NCBI GenBank assembly: GCA_037693485.1
Contig: CM075344.1
Coordinates: 93,097,001 to 93,161,000, forward strand
Source of the DNA: Kitagawia praeruptora
Lineage: Eukaryota; Streptophyta; Magnoliopsida; Apiales; Apiaceae
Reading direction: 5' to 3'
DNA: 64,000 nt
Numbering within the stretch: the first letter of the stretch is position 1; the number at the start of each line of letters is the position of its first letter. A model generated the notes under the pieces. The model was not told the origin of the DNA and did not search any database. It worked only from the letters and a program-made list of their open reading frames with translations. The position numbers and the translations under genes were made by a program. Of the stretch, positions 48,320 through 59,314 are shown piece by piece.

Positions 48320-48758
48320 TGTTGTAAAATTTTGCTGTGAAGGGTTTCTCTTTTTTTTCAGGAGAGAATGAAGGGTTAAAGAATAATAGACAAAGCTGAA
48401 GATATTAAATAGAGATGAGCAAGTCACAAGGACTGGAAACGGTTCGAATTCTGGTTTCTCAGTACCAAAATAATACGAGCGCGTGTGTTTCACTCAATCA
48501 ATACATATAGTTACATATGGTAAGTCGTGACGCGTGCAACAATTACCACTCTCTCACGTAATTTGGTCCATTACTCAAGTATGCATGAATAGATTACTGA
48601 CACCTGTTTTTGAGAAATCATTAGTATTGTCTAAATATCAATTTAGTTTTCTAATTGATTTATTATTCTCAAAACTATCAATAAAACATCATCTCTCTAT
48701 CTCTGCTCTCTCAAACCCTAATTTCAAAATTAGCACAACTCTCGTGTTTGCAATTTCA
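48320..48758. promoter_or_regulatory. Putative divergent promoter inside element D
   Basis: The 439 bp between the two opposite ATGs look like plant promoter and leader sequence. On the plus side are a CT-rich leader (about 48690-48712) and a telo-box AAACCCTAA (48713-48721) 38 bp before the ATG. On the minus side are a TATA-like box (48402-48412) and a leader rich in T and C. Function is inferred. Confidence 0.4.
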
Positions 48759-51700
48759 ATGGAGAAATCAACTTTCATTAACAGCAAGGTCGTAATCAAT
48801 GGAGTTACGTTTAACACAAATAACTTCACTGCAGTTCTAGATCATCAGGAATTGCCCAATGATTTCCACATTATGCAGGACTTTTTGGCCTCAAGCCCAA
48901 TAAATTATGCTCTAACCCAACCTGCCAAGATATCTTTTCAGTCTGTAATGCAGGTTTGGAACACAAGTGTCTTTGGGAAAGGACTTTCATTAGAAAAGCC
49001 TCAAATGAGCTTTGAGTATAATAATGTTACGTACTATGTGACTCCTGAGATTGTCGCTGAAGCTCTACACTTACCATCAATCATTGGTAAGCCGGTATTC
49101 AAAGTTCCTGATTCAAGACTCCTTGAGTATGTTGTAAGTTTGGGTTACAATGGAGCGCCAAAGAAATTTGGAGAGCTCTACAGAACAAAGCTTAAGAAGG
49201 AATGGAATTTCTTCTTTGACACTATCAGCAGATGTTTCTTGAATAAAGTGTCAAATTTTGATGCTTTACCCACAGGTTCAGCCAAAATTGGGTATTCTCT
49301 AATTCATGATCTCTCATTTGATTTTGGGTCTTTTATACTAAAGGCATTAAGTGAAAGAAAAGCAGATAAATGTGGTTATGTTTGCTTTCTTAGATTTTTC
49401 CAATTAATATTCTCTCACTTATGTCCTGATGCTATTTTTGAGAATGATACAATTTTGCCAATATATAAAATCTCAGAAAACAATATAAAGAGTCTAATAA
49501 ATTCTGATAAAGCAAATAGGTTTGATGGAACTCCATACATTCCTGATGAAGTATGGTCTCTTTTAAGACAGAGAATGCCTATTCAATATGGCCCAGCAAC
49601 TGGTGCTATGGGACAGGACCTTACACATCCTATTCCTGACACAAGCACACAACCTAAACACTCTTCTAAACAGTCAACCACCTCTGATGTCTCACAAAAG
49701 ACATCAGTTGTAAAATCAAAGAAATTAGCTAGATCTGATGTGTCTGAGAGGCAATCAGGATCAAAGGATTTCTCCACTCCAACTCACTCTCAAATGAAGT
49801 TACAAGGGGGTGAACAAGGGGTCCTGAGTGCATCTGGTCTGAATAGAGAAACAGGAGTAAAGAGGAAAGTTAGTCAGAGAGCTGATTCTGATTCTGATTC
49901 TGATGATGACACAATGCCTATATCAGTTTTGATGAAGAAAAAGGAGATTGATGCTGTTGATACTAGAGAAGTGGTTGTCTCTGAAAAGCCAAAGAAAAGA
50001 AGAAGATTAATCAACAAAGGCAAATTTGTTGTTCCTATAGAATTACATAATCTTACTGAAGCTATGGAGAGCAATCCTGATGTATCTACTAATGAAGATG
50101 GATCATCAGTTCCTGACACTACTGTCAATCCTGACATCTCTACTCCTGATAATTCACCTGTGAAGACTGTTGAGATCTCTGATTCTCCAGCACCTGTATC
50201 TCCAAAGAGAAGAATTATTGAGATGTCTGTTGATCAAGTAAATGCTATTGCTGCTCAGTTGGGTTTCAAACCTTCACCACTTGAAAAAAAAACTGCTGAA
50301 GCAAATGTCTTTCATAGACAGAAGAAACAGAGGACTACTATATCACCTCTGAAAGGATCAAGCCCACAAGAACCTGAACTTCAAAGGAGTTCAGCAGCTA
50401 TTGCAGATCCAGTCACACAAGAACCACCTACTCAAAGTGTGGGTGCAGACATTTCTGAAGGAATAGTCCCACAAGAACCACTTTCTCAAAGGGAAGGTGA
50501 AGACAAGAATATTCCTGCCCCACAAGAACCATCTTCTCAAAGTGAAGATGCTGGCAAAGTCACATCAGCAGGGAAGTTTCCTGACAATGCTCAAGGGGCT
50601 TCTGAAATTGAACTTGAAGTAGCTAAAAGTCTGGCAAATAAAGCTGCTCATAATTTGCACATTGCTAAATGTGATGAAGTGATCACTGACACTGCATTTG
50701 AGGGAAGCATACAAGAACCTTTGACTCAAAGTGTTAAAGCAGCTTCAAAACCTCAGAATACACAAGAACCATTGATAGAAAATACTAATGTAAGACATAC
50801 TACAATTGCAGCTGTCAATCCTGATGTCAATAATACTGATCCAAGTATTCCTCTTCTTTTTGAGCCTATTTCTTCAAGGCCAATGGATTTGATTCCTACT
50901 GTATCAGGTAACACTTCTCTCTCTACTTCCTTTATTACTGATAGTATGATTACAGATTGACCTGATATAAGGAACACCTCTATTTGTATGACTTCAGACC
51001 ACTCTTCTAAGCCACCTCTTATTTCTTCGCATTTGATGAGTCAGAACCTTTCTTGTGAGAATGAGAGTGAACATTTAGAGAAAAAGAAGAGTGATGAGAG
51101 GCAGTCTCCTGAACTGGCAAAAGGAGAGGTAGAAAAGAGTGAGAAGTTGTTAACTTCCAGTGAGGTAGCAGTTACTATTGACAGTAACTTAGGTAACACT
51201 GTGAGAAGTGATGAGATCACTTTAAAAGAAACGAGAGATTTAGGAAATGTTACTATTCTGTCTACAGGTCATCAGGATTCACCAGCTGCATCTACTGGTG
51301 AATTGAAATTGAAAGGTGTTATGCATCCTGATGAGAATGTTGATGATAAGATTCCGACTGATAAATCTGGTTCAAATTCAGATGATGATCCTGATGATGC
51401 TGATTATGTTGAAGCACTTTATGTTCAGGCTGCTGTAAGAGCGAGTCTACGTTCTGGTACTCAGGCTCAGGCTTCTTCAAGCAAGTATCCGGAATCTTAT
51501 AGTAACAAGGGTGAATACAACAATATTACTCCTGATCATATTCAAGCTCTAAGGAGGTATGAATGGGATACTGAATGGGATAAGCCTACTGCTTCTATAA
51601 ACTTCTCCAATGCTCTCTTTCATTCCACGCATATAGCTTCCAAGTTGTCTAATTCTGATCTCAAGGATCATCTGAAGACTACTACTATCTTGACAAAGGG

Positions 51701-53939
51701 ACTGAAAGATGAGATTGCTTCTGTAAAGAAGAATAATGATCAGTTTCATGCTCGTTTTCTTAAGGATCATTCTGAAGTTGCATCTGCTTCGCAGCTTAAA
51801 TATTTAACTGCTGACGTTAATACAAAGATGAACTCTGTAGAAACTAAAGTTGATACTTTGTCTTCTAAGGTCAATAATATTGAAGAAACTCTCAAACTAA
51901 TCTTATCTTTCTTTCTTGATGAGGATTCTGATGTCAAAAAGGAGGAGAAGATAGTCAAAACAAAATGCTCACCTAATCCAGTTGTACAAAAGGATGATGA
52001 TATTTCTGGAAATGATGGTGGTGCTAAGTCACATAAAGTTGAAACCTCTTATGCTGCTTTAGTAACAAAGAGAAGTCAATCTAATACTCAAACCAGGCAG
52101 TCAACTCATGTTTCGAGATCTGGTAAGAAGACAGTGACAACAATGGTACAATCTCAGAGTCTGACAGAAGAACAGTTCGTGACACCTGGTCAAACTCTGT
52201 CAACCATTCCTGAGAATGATGTGTATGTGGAACAGGATGAAGATGTTGCTAATCTGTTTCATGAACTTGACACTGGGGATGGTCGTGTTCTTAAATTGTT
52301 TCATAAAGACAAAAGAGTTCAACGGTATCATGCTGAGAAGGCGCTTATCTTAACTATTGGAGAGAATCCAAACATGACTACTGATGAGTTCTTAGAAGAA
52401 CAGAACAGGATTCTCGAAGAGATTGCAAGACAAAATGAAGCTCCTACTGCAAGAAGAGGGAGAGGCAGAGGAGGAAGATACAGAGGTATAGGAAGAATAC
52501 CTGCTCAAACAAGTACAAGGCAAACAAGATCTAGTGGAATCAAGTTAAAAGATGTTTCTGAGAATGAAAAGAAGAAAACTCCACTATCTCTTGTACTGAC
52601 TCCGAATAACAGATTCAATGCTCCTGAAGAAATTGAAGAAGAGATATTGCCTTTAAAAAGAAAGAGCAAGGTTGCTGATCAAGCTACTGTATCTAATGAG
52701 AAGTCAATTTTTGGTTCAATTCCTGATGTTGTCTCTGATTCTAGAGAAGCTGAAATTTTAAAAGAACTTAAGATTATGATTCTTAAGGTTGTGGTTGAAT
52801 TCCATAATATGGAAGTTATTGAAGATACACTGAAGTATGAGCAAGAAAATTTCAGAAGATTTGAAAGAGAAAGTGAAATCAGAGCTAAAGCAAGAGAAGC
52901 AGAAAGGATAGCAACCAGAGATTACTTGAAAAATGTTCATAAATCTAACAGGAAGTTATGGTATGATAAAAGTAAATCTGTTCCTGAACATCAGCGGTAT
53001 TATCCAACAGATGAGAAGAAGAAGAGCAAGAAAAAGGAGAAGAGTGAGTGTGATTATAGGAAACCAATTGTTTTCAAATCTGCAGGACTGATAACAGAAT
53101 CTTCTTTGATTAATGAATCTTTATTGATTGTTAAATCAAAGTCTACTGCATTTGTTGCTGAAAATCCACCAAAGTGGGTAAGTATGCAATCTGGTTTGAA
53201 GGGATTGGAACCTGGAACAAGAGGAGGTATTGGATATAATAATGCACAGGTTGTTTTTATTGTACAAACTGATCAATATGCTCTAGTTGACAAGATTGGT
53301 GATGAGTTAACTGTTAATCATCTCTGGAAACTTGAAGCTGTTGCTATCATTGCTGATTGTCATGCTGGTGCTAAGAAGGTAGAAAAGATGTTGTACTTCA
53401 TGAAAGACAGAAGTGTAAAGAAGATTGCAATTCATGAGTTGTTGTGCAAATCTGCAAAAGAGCTGAAATATGTTCTGTATCTGCTCATATGTAAAAGCAT
53501 CAATGTTAAAGAAAGAGAAGTCTACTACAATTGGTCTGTCATGATTTACAGGACAATCAGACAGAGATTTATGGATGGAGGAACGAGGTATGATGGCAAT
53601 TATACTCCTATGTATTTAAATTTAAGAGGCATAGAGGTTGAAATGATGAAAGGTACTGCTGTTAGAGAAGAGTATCTAGGCATGGAACAACTGTCTCTTA
53701 ATCCAGATGGGAAGGAGATTGCTTATGTGTTGCTAGGTGATTTAGATCTTCCAAGAAGCTCAATTCAGAATCTCAGGGCAGCTATCTATCAGATTAATGA
53801 GGAAGACGAAGGACTCAAAAATCTGAAAAAGAAACTGATTCAAATTCTTGAAAGCAAGGAAGAAGAATTGATATTTGACTTCTTGAAGATGAATCTGTTT
53901 TATCAAAGAATTTCTGAAACTGTTCCTGATGAATTTTAG
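48759..53939 (+). CDS. Giant extra ORF of copia element D, interrupted by one TGA
   Basis: The frame starts MEKSTFINSK at 48759 and stays open for 1726 codons except one TGA at codon 734 (50958-50960). Residues about 1-290 form a globular domain (ISFQSVMQVWNTSVFG, YYVTPEIVAEALHLP, KCGYVCFLRFFQLIF) resembling retrotransposon-associated putative plant transposon proteins. Then come an acidic DSDSDSDDD tract, basic KKRRR, several QEP-type repeats (about 50420-50780), a coiled coil (about 51650-51910), an RGRGRGGRYRG motif (about 52450) and a second charged helical part. The C-terminal 300 residues look globular (EREVYYNWSVMIYRTIRQRF). There is no signal peptide or membrane segment, so an envelope role is unsupported. 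Function unknown. Confidence 0.75.
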
Positions 53940-54010
53940 AAGGTATTTTGTTTTGAGTTTTTGACATCTTTGAATCAAGGAATTTGTGTTTTATATTCAC
54001 AAAGAACAAA

Positions 54011-54021
54011 TTGGGGGAGAT
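54011..54021 (+). other. Polypurine tract of element D
   Basis: TTGGGGGAGAT lies directly before the 3' LTR. It is the usual plant copia tract. Confidence 0.85.
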
Positions 54022-54494
54022 TGTTAGATATTGATTCAAGTGATGATCAGGATCTGGGCGTTACTAATCAGATACTGATGCTGACGTCATCAGTACAACG
54101 TTAGTATTTGAGTAGATCAGGATTACATGCAGATTTACATTAGTCCAGAGATTATGGGAAGATTGATTTGTCGGTTCCTAAATTATAGGAATGCAGCTAT
54201 CTTTCAAGATATGTATTAAGAGTCGTATGTAATTGATTTGATATATCTTGTAATTGATAGAGCAGCTGTGTACAATATATAAACACAGTTTAGGTTTTAC
54301 ATGATTGTAATCGGATACACGAGTTATTCTGTAACCTAGCAGCTCTTAAGAACATAAGGTTTTCTTAAGAGAGTTTGTAACAGTTTTATATCAGAATTAA
54401 TAAAGCTGTTATTGATTCATACTTGTGTTATTAAGTCGAAAATCTATACAATTGTATTCAACCCCCTTCTACAATTGTTATTTACTGGGCAACA
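54022..54494 (+). repeat. 3' LTR of element D
   Basis: Matches 33153-33627 with six substitutions and a shorter C-run. It is followed by the duplication ATTTA. Confidence 0.95.
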
Positions 54495-54499
54495 ATTTA

Positions 54500-54889
54500 T
54501 AGGATGAGAATTAGGGTTTAGGGGTGTGTTGGGTTAATCTTGGCCATACACATTCTAAATGTGGTGGAGAAATCCTAGCCATCTATTTGTTTCTTCCCCC
54601 TTAAGCTTTGAAGAGTTGATCTTGGCCATACACGTATGTAGTGTGTTGGGATGATCTCCACCTTCCACATGTCCTCCAAGATTCCTTTTGCACCAAGCTC
54701 CTAATTCTTTTTCCTCTATTCATTTAAGTCCTTTTTCTTCTTCTTTTTCCCTTCCTTGCTCTTTATTTATTTATTTTGCCATTTCTTTATTTATTCACGA
54801 ATTTCCTGAAATGCAACAAAATAAATTATTAAAATACGAGTTCAAACAATAAATAGGTAATAAAAATATGCAAAAATATGCACTTATCA
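54500..54889 (-). repeat. 5' LTR of element C, part right of element D
   Basis: Matches 25158-25547 and ends CACTTATCA, followed by the duplication TTATA of element C. Confidence 0.9.
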
Positions 54890-54894
54890 TTATA

Positions 54895-55197
54895 CAAGAG
54901 AAAGCTAGATACGATGAAGGTTACAATGAAGGTATAAGGGACTACATTCTCTCAACCTGGGAGAAGCTTCCTAACATTGATTGGCCTGCCCTTGGGGATG
55001 ACATGGTGAATATGATCGAGGACTTCAAAGCTGAAAATGTTGTAAAAGCAACCGTACCTCCGGTTGACTCGGTTGAGAGGTCATTAGGATCTAATCCTGT
55101 GACTGCGGAAGCTGCCATCAAGGTTCCTCAAAAGACTCCTGAAGCAACTCCCCCTGCTCCTGCAACAGAAAGTTCCTCCCAGCCTCCTTTACCTTAA
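54895..55197 (+). pseudogene. Antisense ORF of element B, 3' part
   Basis: After removal of element C the frame of the antisense gene continues here without a break, from QEKARYDEGY to the TAA at 55195-55197. It has the segment YILSTWEKLPNIDWPALGDD and a proline/alanine/serine-rich tail. This shows the coiled-coil protein was whole when C inserted. The function is unknown. Confidence 0.8.
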
Positions 55198-55824
55198 GAA
55201 GACTTTTATGACTTTTTTACTAAACTTTTGATGAGGTCGCGGACCCCTCGTAGTGTCTCGCAAGAATGTAATCCTTGAATTTGGTTTCTAAGGCCTTCGT
55301 GCCTATAACTCTGAATGGTTGGTTCTCTTTGGGTCGTTGTACCCATAACTCTTTATGTTTCCAATGATAACTGTCTATTTTGCTATATCTCTCTATCTAC
55401 TTATACAAACATGCATGCTTATCTATTTGCGTCTGAAATTAATATTGCACAATTTTTCCCAAAACTTCATAGAACACTCTATCATCATGCATCTCAAAAA
55501 TTAATTAGTGTCCATATTTATGCACCCAAGCTTATGTGGTCTAACCCGTTGTAAGAAACAGAATGCATTCATACTTTCACTTATAATTTTCTCGAAATAA
55601 ATGTAACTAAATACGGCTTACTTGTAAATTTGGGACCTTTTTATTTATGCCTCGAGACATGTATCCACCACCATAATCTAAACTATAGCTTTCCTTAATA
55701 TTCTCCTATAACTAAACCAGGTTCCCTGCAAATAGCTGATTAACCCTGCAAAGAAAAACATAAAACAGAAAACAGAAAACAGTTAGGGTTAGTAAAATAT
55801 CTCTTGTTTAATTCGGGTCAACTT

Positions 55825-55986
55825 TTGGAAAGATGGCCTGCTTGGCTCTCAATCCTAATCTCTAGGTCCCAACATGCCTCGAGGCATGTTGGTTCCTTTT
55901 TTCTCTTGGAAAGGTCACCTGCTTGGTTCCCAATCCTAATCTCTAGGTCCCAACATGCCTCGAGGCATGTTGGTTCCTTTTCTCTT
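55825..55986. repeat. 81-bp tandem repeat with perfect palindromes
   Basis: Two copies start at 55825 and 55906. Each holds a perfect 22-bp palindrome (55870-55891 and 55951-55972) with core CATGCCTCGAGGCATG. Confidence 0.9.
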
Positions 55987-56293
55987 TTGCCTCGAGGCGA
56001 TTCTAGGAACCTGTGCGCCGTTCTGGGAGTCCACACAGATTCCTCTTCTTCATGTGTCAGGCTAGACATCTTATGAAGGTAAATGCTAAGGAACTTATTC
56101 CTTCTTCCCATGTGCCAAAGAAGGTTCCACATGAGGGAGAGCTTATTAGGCATCTCTTTAAGAACAAGTGTGTCGGTCTAGGCTCCAGACAAGTTCCCAC
56201 TTCCTCTCGTGCCAGTGGCGGCTTCACGGAGGGGTGAAACATATAGTTTCAGGTTCCTGTATGCCATTCTCGGCTCCATACAGGTTCCTTTAA

Positions 56294-56337
56294 AGGTGCC
56301 TTTTGTCAGGACTTTAGGTGCCTTTTGTCAGGACTTT
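56294..56337. repeat. 22-bp tandem duplication
   Basis: Two identical units beginning AGGTGCCTTTTGTCAGG at 56294 and 56316. Confidence 0.9.
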
Positions 56338-56966
56338 AGGTCATGTGCTCAAGGATCTTGAGGCTTTTAGCAAAAATGTCATGCTCAGTCGGCTGAGACG
56401 TTGCATTCAAATCTGCCCAGGAGGCTACCTAAGGCTTTATTCTCAATGCTTGTTCAGGAAGCTACCTGAGGCTTTTCTCATGCTCAATCAATCATACTCT
56501 GCATATTCATACTTCTCAGAACCTTTTTGACTCAGGTTCACATTCATATTCGTATACTGTCAATGCTATAGGAACCTGTTCGTCAAGGTAACCTGTTTTA
56601 CAATACAAGTACTAAACAAGCACTTAAAATTTTCAAATTGGCATATGAAATGGCTAATCATATCATGCACAATACTGTCTAAGTAGGAATACTACCCCCC
56701 AGTTCTTTTGGGTAATTATTATTACGTAAAAGAACTATTAGGAAGCTTCAATCATCAACATGAAAGACAAAAATTCAACGTAGAGCTATCAATTCTCAAT
56801 ACTAAAAACTGTCTTGCAAATAGGGAGGTTCTCATCAAGTACCCCCTGATTACATGCCAAAATAAATATTGAAATCAATAATTCTGGCCGGCTATAACTA
56901 ATAAGCTGTCTTTATTCTTGGGCTGAAAGAACCTTACTTTTCCTAAGAAAGCATAGTAAAAGAGAA

Positions 56967-58304
56967 TTACTGATAATACTTCTTGAGATGCTCTGCATTC
57001 CAAGCTCTCGGAATGAGATTCCCATCCATATCCATCAAATGGTAGGTTCCTTCCCAAATGGCTTATTTTATCTGGTAAGGTCCTTCCCAATTTGCTCCAA
57101 AAGCTCCATGTGCCAGAAATTTGGTGTTTAGCATGACTTTCCTCAAAACTAGGTCTCCAACTTTAAAAGGTCTTGCTCTCACCTTTTTGTTGTAATACCT
57201 TCGAACTCTCTGCTGATATGCTGCTAGCTTCACTTACGAATATGTCCTCAACTCTTCGATCAAATCTAAATAAAGCCTATGATTGACCTCATTGTTCTCT
57301 GGGTCATAATGCTTTCTCCTCAAGGAACCTGTTCCAACTTCCACAGGTACCATAGCTTCACAACCATAAGTGAGAGTAAAAGGAGACTCACCAGTTATAG
57401 TTCTTGGAGTGGTATTGTACGACCACAAGACTCCAGGAATCTCCTCTGGCCAGCTTCCTTTCTTATCTTCAAGCCTTGTCTTCAAAGTATGCTTGATAAT
57501 CTTGTTCACAGCTTTAGTCTGTCCATTACTCTGTGGATAATACACTGCTGAAAATGCTTTCTGAATTCCAAACTGCTCGCACAATCCTCTAAACTCTCTG
57601 CTATCAAACTATTTTCCATTGTCAGAGATCAACTTCTGGGGAAGACCAAACCTACAAATAATGGCTCGAAAAACAAATTCATCCAACTTTGCTGTTGTTA
57701 TCTTAGCAAGTGGTTATGCTTCTACCCACTTTGTGAAGTAATCAACTGCTACCACTGCATATTTTACTCCACCCTTTCCTGTTGGGAGCTCCCCAATGAG
57801 ATCTATCCCCCAAATTGCAAATGGCCAAGGTCTGACAATTTGTTTAATAGGAGCTACAGGTCTGCTATCAAAATTTGCAAACTTCTGACAATTGCTGCAT
57901 GCTTGTACAAACTTGTAAGCATCTGTTTTGAGGGTTGGCCAAAAGTATCCTTGTCGAAGAACTTTCAAAGCTAAAGAGCCACCCCCCGAGTGATTTCCAC
58001 ACATTCCTTCGTGAATCTTTTCAAGAATATACATGCACTGCTCTCCAACTACACACTTAAGCAAAGGCTGATTGAATCCTTGCTTATATAGGACTCCATC
58101 ATAAATTACATACTTGGCAACATGATATTTCAACCTTCTGGCTTCATCTTGAATAGAAGGTATCTCTCCTTTTGTCAAATAATTATAGATGGGAGTCATC
58201 CATGAATCTTCAACTGGGAATTCAATGTCCATCACCTCTTCTATAAAAACACTAGGTTGCTCTTGAATCTGAAGTGGAATCACACCCAACAACGTGGATT
58301 CTCT
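56967..58304 (-). pseudogene. pol: Integrase of element B
   Basis: Read on the minus strand, the zinc-binding part has HEGMCGNH and CSNCQKF. The core starts with WGIDLIGELPTGKGG (first catalytic Asp) and YFTKWVEA, then a stop at about 57714. It resumes with SDNGK-like sequence and AVYYPQSNGQTKAVNKII, where the third catalytic Glu is Lys. The C-terminal part includes VLRKVMLN and ends at 56967. No chromodomain is seen, as expected for Tat. Several stops and frame changes make it inactive. Confidence 0.85.
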
Positions 58305-58785
58305 CTGCGAACCTAATTTAGCTAATGCATCTACATTTGTGTTTTGCCCTCGAGGTATCTGATCTAGCTTCACTTCTCTGAACCTTGCAAGTAACTCCTG
58401 GGAGTACCTCAAATATAAGTTTGTTCGTGGACCTCTTGCTTGGAATCCACCACGAATCTGCCAAACTACTAACATTGAGTCACTGAACACTCTGTCTCAA
58501 CCTTCATCTCTAAACTAGCTTGAGACCTGCAATTAATGCCTCATATTCTGCATCATTATTGGTGGCCTTAAAAGCAAAGTGAATCGAACTATGCAACCTA
58601 TGTCCCTCTGGGCTGACTAGTTCTATGCCCGCACCTGCTCCATTACTGTTAGCAGCTCCATCCACATGCAATGTCCACCAAGGTGCACAATTATCATCTT
58701 TCATCTGCTTTTTTTCCAACTCTTTCGGTACCTCCTGGCCAGTAATCTCCACATGAGGTGGAAACTTAATCAAAAAATCTGCCAA
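58305..58785 (-). pseudogene. pol: Second (archaeal-type) RNase H of element B
   Basis: The segment has WTLHVDGAANSNGAGAGIEL (first catalytic Asp), NNDAEYEALIAGL (Glu) and DSMLVVWQIRGGFQ (Asp), ending NVDALAKLGS. This is the aRNH arrangement that Tat elements acquired in addition to the ordinary RNase H. Stops near 58510 and a frame change separate its parts. Confidence 0.82.
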
Positions 58786-59314
58786 AGCTTGGGCTTTAAT
58801 TGTTGTTTTGGGCTTATACTCTATGTCAAAACTGCCCCAATTCCACAGACCACTTCAACATTCTCCCTGAAGTTTCTGGCCTGTGCATCACTTGTCTAAG
58901 TGGGTACGAGGTTCACACTTCAATCTTGTGGGCCTGAAAATAAGGTCGTAGTTTCCTGGAAGCTAGAATCAAAGCATAAACTAGCTTCTCCATTCCTGTA
59001 TACCTCGTTTTTGCATCAAGCAACCTCTTACTGACATAATAAACTGGGCTCTACTGTCCATCTTCTTCTCGAACTAAGACTACACTGATAGAATATTCTG
59101 ACACAGCCAAGTAAAGTACTAATGTCTCTCCACCAACAGGTTTAGCTAACAACGGAGGGCTTCCCAAATGCTCTTTTAGTTTCCCAAAGGCTATCTCACA
59201 TTCCTCAGTCCACTCGAACTTACTTCCTTTCTTTATGGCTTTAAAGAATTCTTGACATTTGTCTGTAGACCTCGAGATGAATCTGTTCAGAGCTGCAACT
59301 CTTCCTGTAAGAGA
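58786..59314 (-). pseudogene. pol: RT connection and first RNase H of element B
   Basis: The minus strand encodes recognisable gypsy words such as LTGRVAALNRFISRSTDK, EFFKAIKKG, VLYLAVSEYSISVVLVRE and KLVYALILASRKLRPYF. Multiple in-frame stops occur, for example at 59315-59320 and near 58860. It joins the RT palm and the second RNase H. Confidence 0.75.

Larger units (their letters stand above)
33153..54494 (+). mobile_element. SIRE-like Ty1/copia element D with extra ORFs
   Basis: LTRs of 475 and 473 bp (33153-33627 and 54022-54494) bound the element, with duplication ATTTA at 33148-33152 and 54495-54499. The LTRs differ by six substitutions and one 2-bp gap. Order: primer site, gag, protease, integrase, RT, RNase H, a region of antisense small ORFs, then a 5.2-kb plus-strand ORF and purine tract. 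Gag with several zinc knuckles and the RNase H words DSLLYLTASR and STSTAEAEYIAAGSCC resemble the SIRE/Maximus group, which carries an ORF after pol, though these LTRs are short for it. It inserted in the 5' LTR of C and was itself split by E. Confidence 0.9.
23434..54889 (-). mobile_element. Athila-like Ty3/gypsy element C, gag-protease only
   Basis: Two LTRs of about 2.1 kb bound the element: 23434-25547 (3') and 31463-33152 plus 54500-54889 (5', split by element D). The flanking target duplication is TTATA (23429-23433 and 54890-54894), and removing the element restores the frame of the interrupted antisense gene. A tRNA-Asp-like primer site lies inside the 5' LTR and a purine tract inside the 3' LTR. 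The only coding frame is gag-protease (27408-30497). No RT, RNase H or integrase can be found in the 1.86 kb between it and the 3' LTR. The gag and protease words match Athila-type elements. It must have moved using enzymes of another element. Confidence 0.88.
55198..56966. other. Non-coding stretch between antisense gene and integrase of B
   Basis: The first few hundred bases are the probable 3'UTR of the antisense gene. The rest has tandem repeats and many AGGTTCC/GGAACCT words but no gene that I can support. Confidence 0.6.

Noticed and set aside
48759..53939. Envelope gene interpretation of the large ORF
   Set aside because: No signal peptide, membrane anchor or cleavage site is visible. 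Position after pol alone is not enough.
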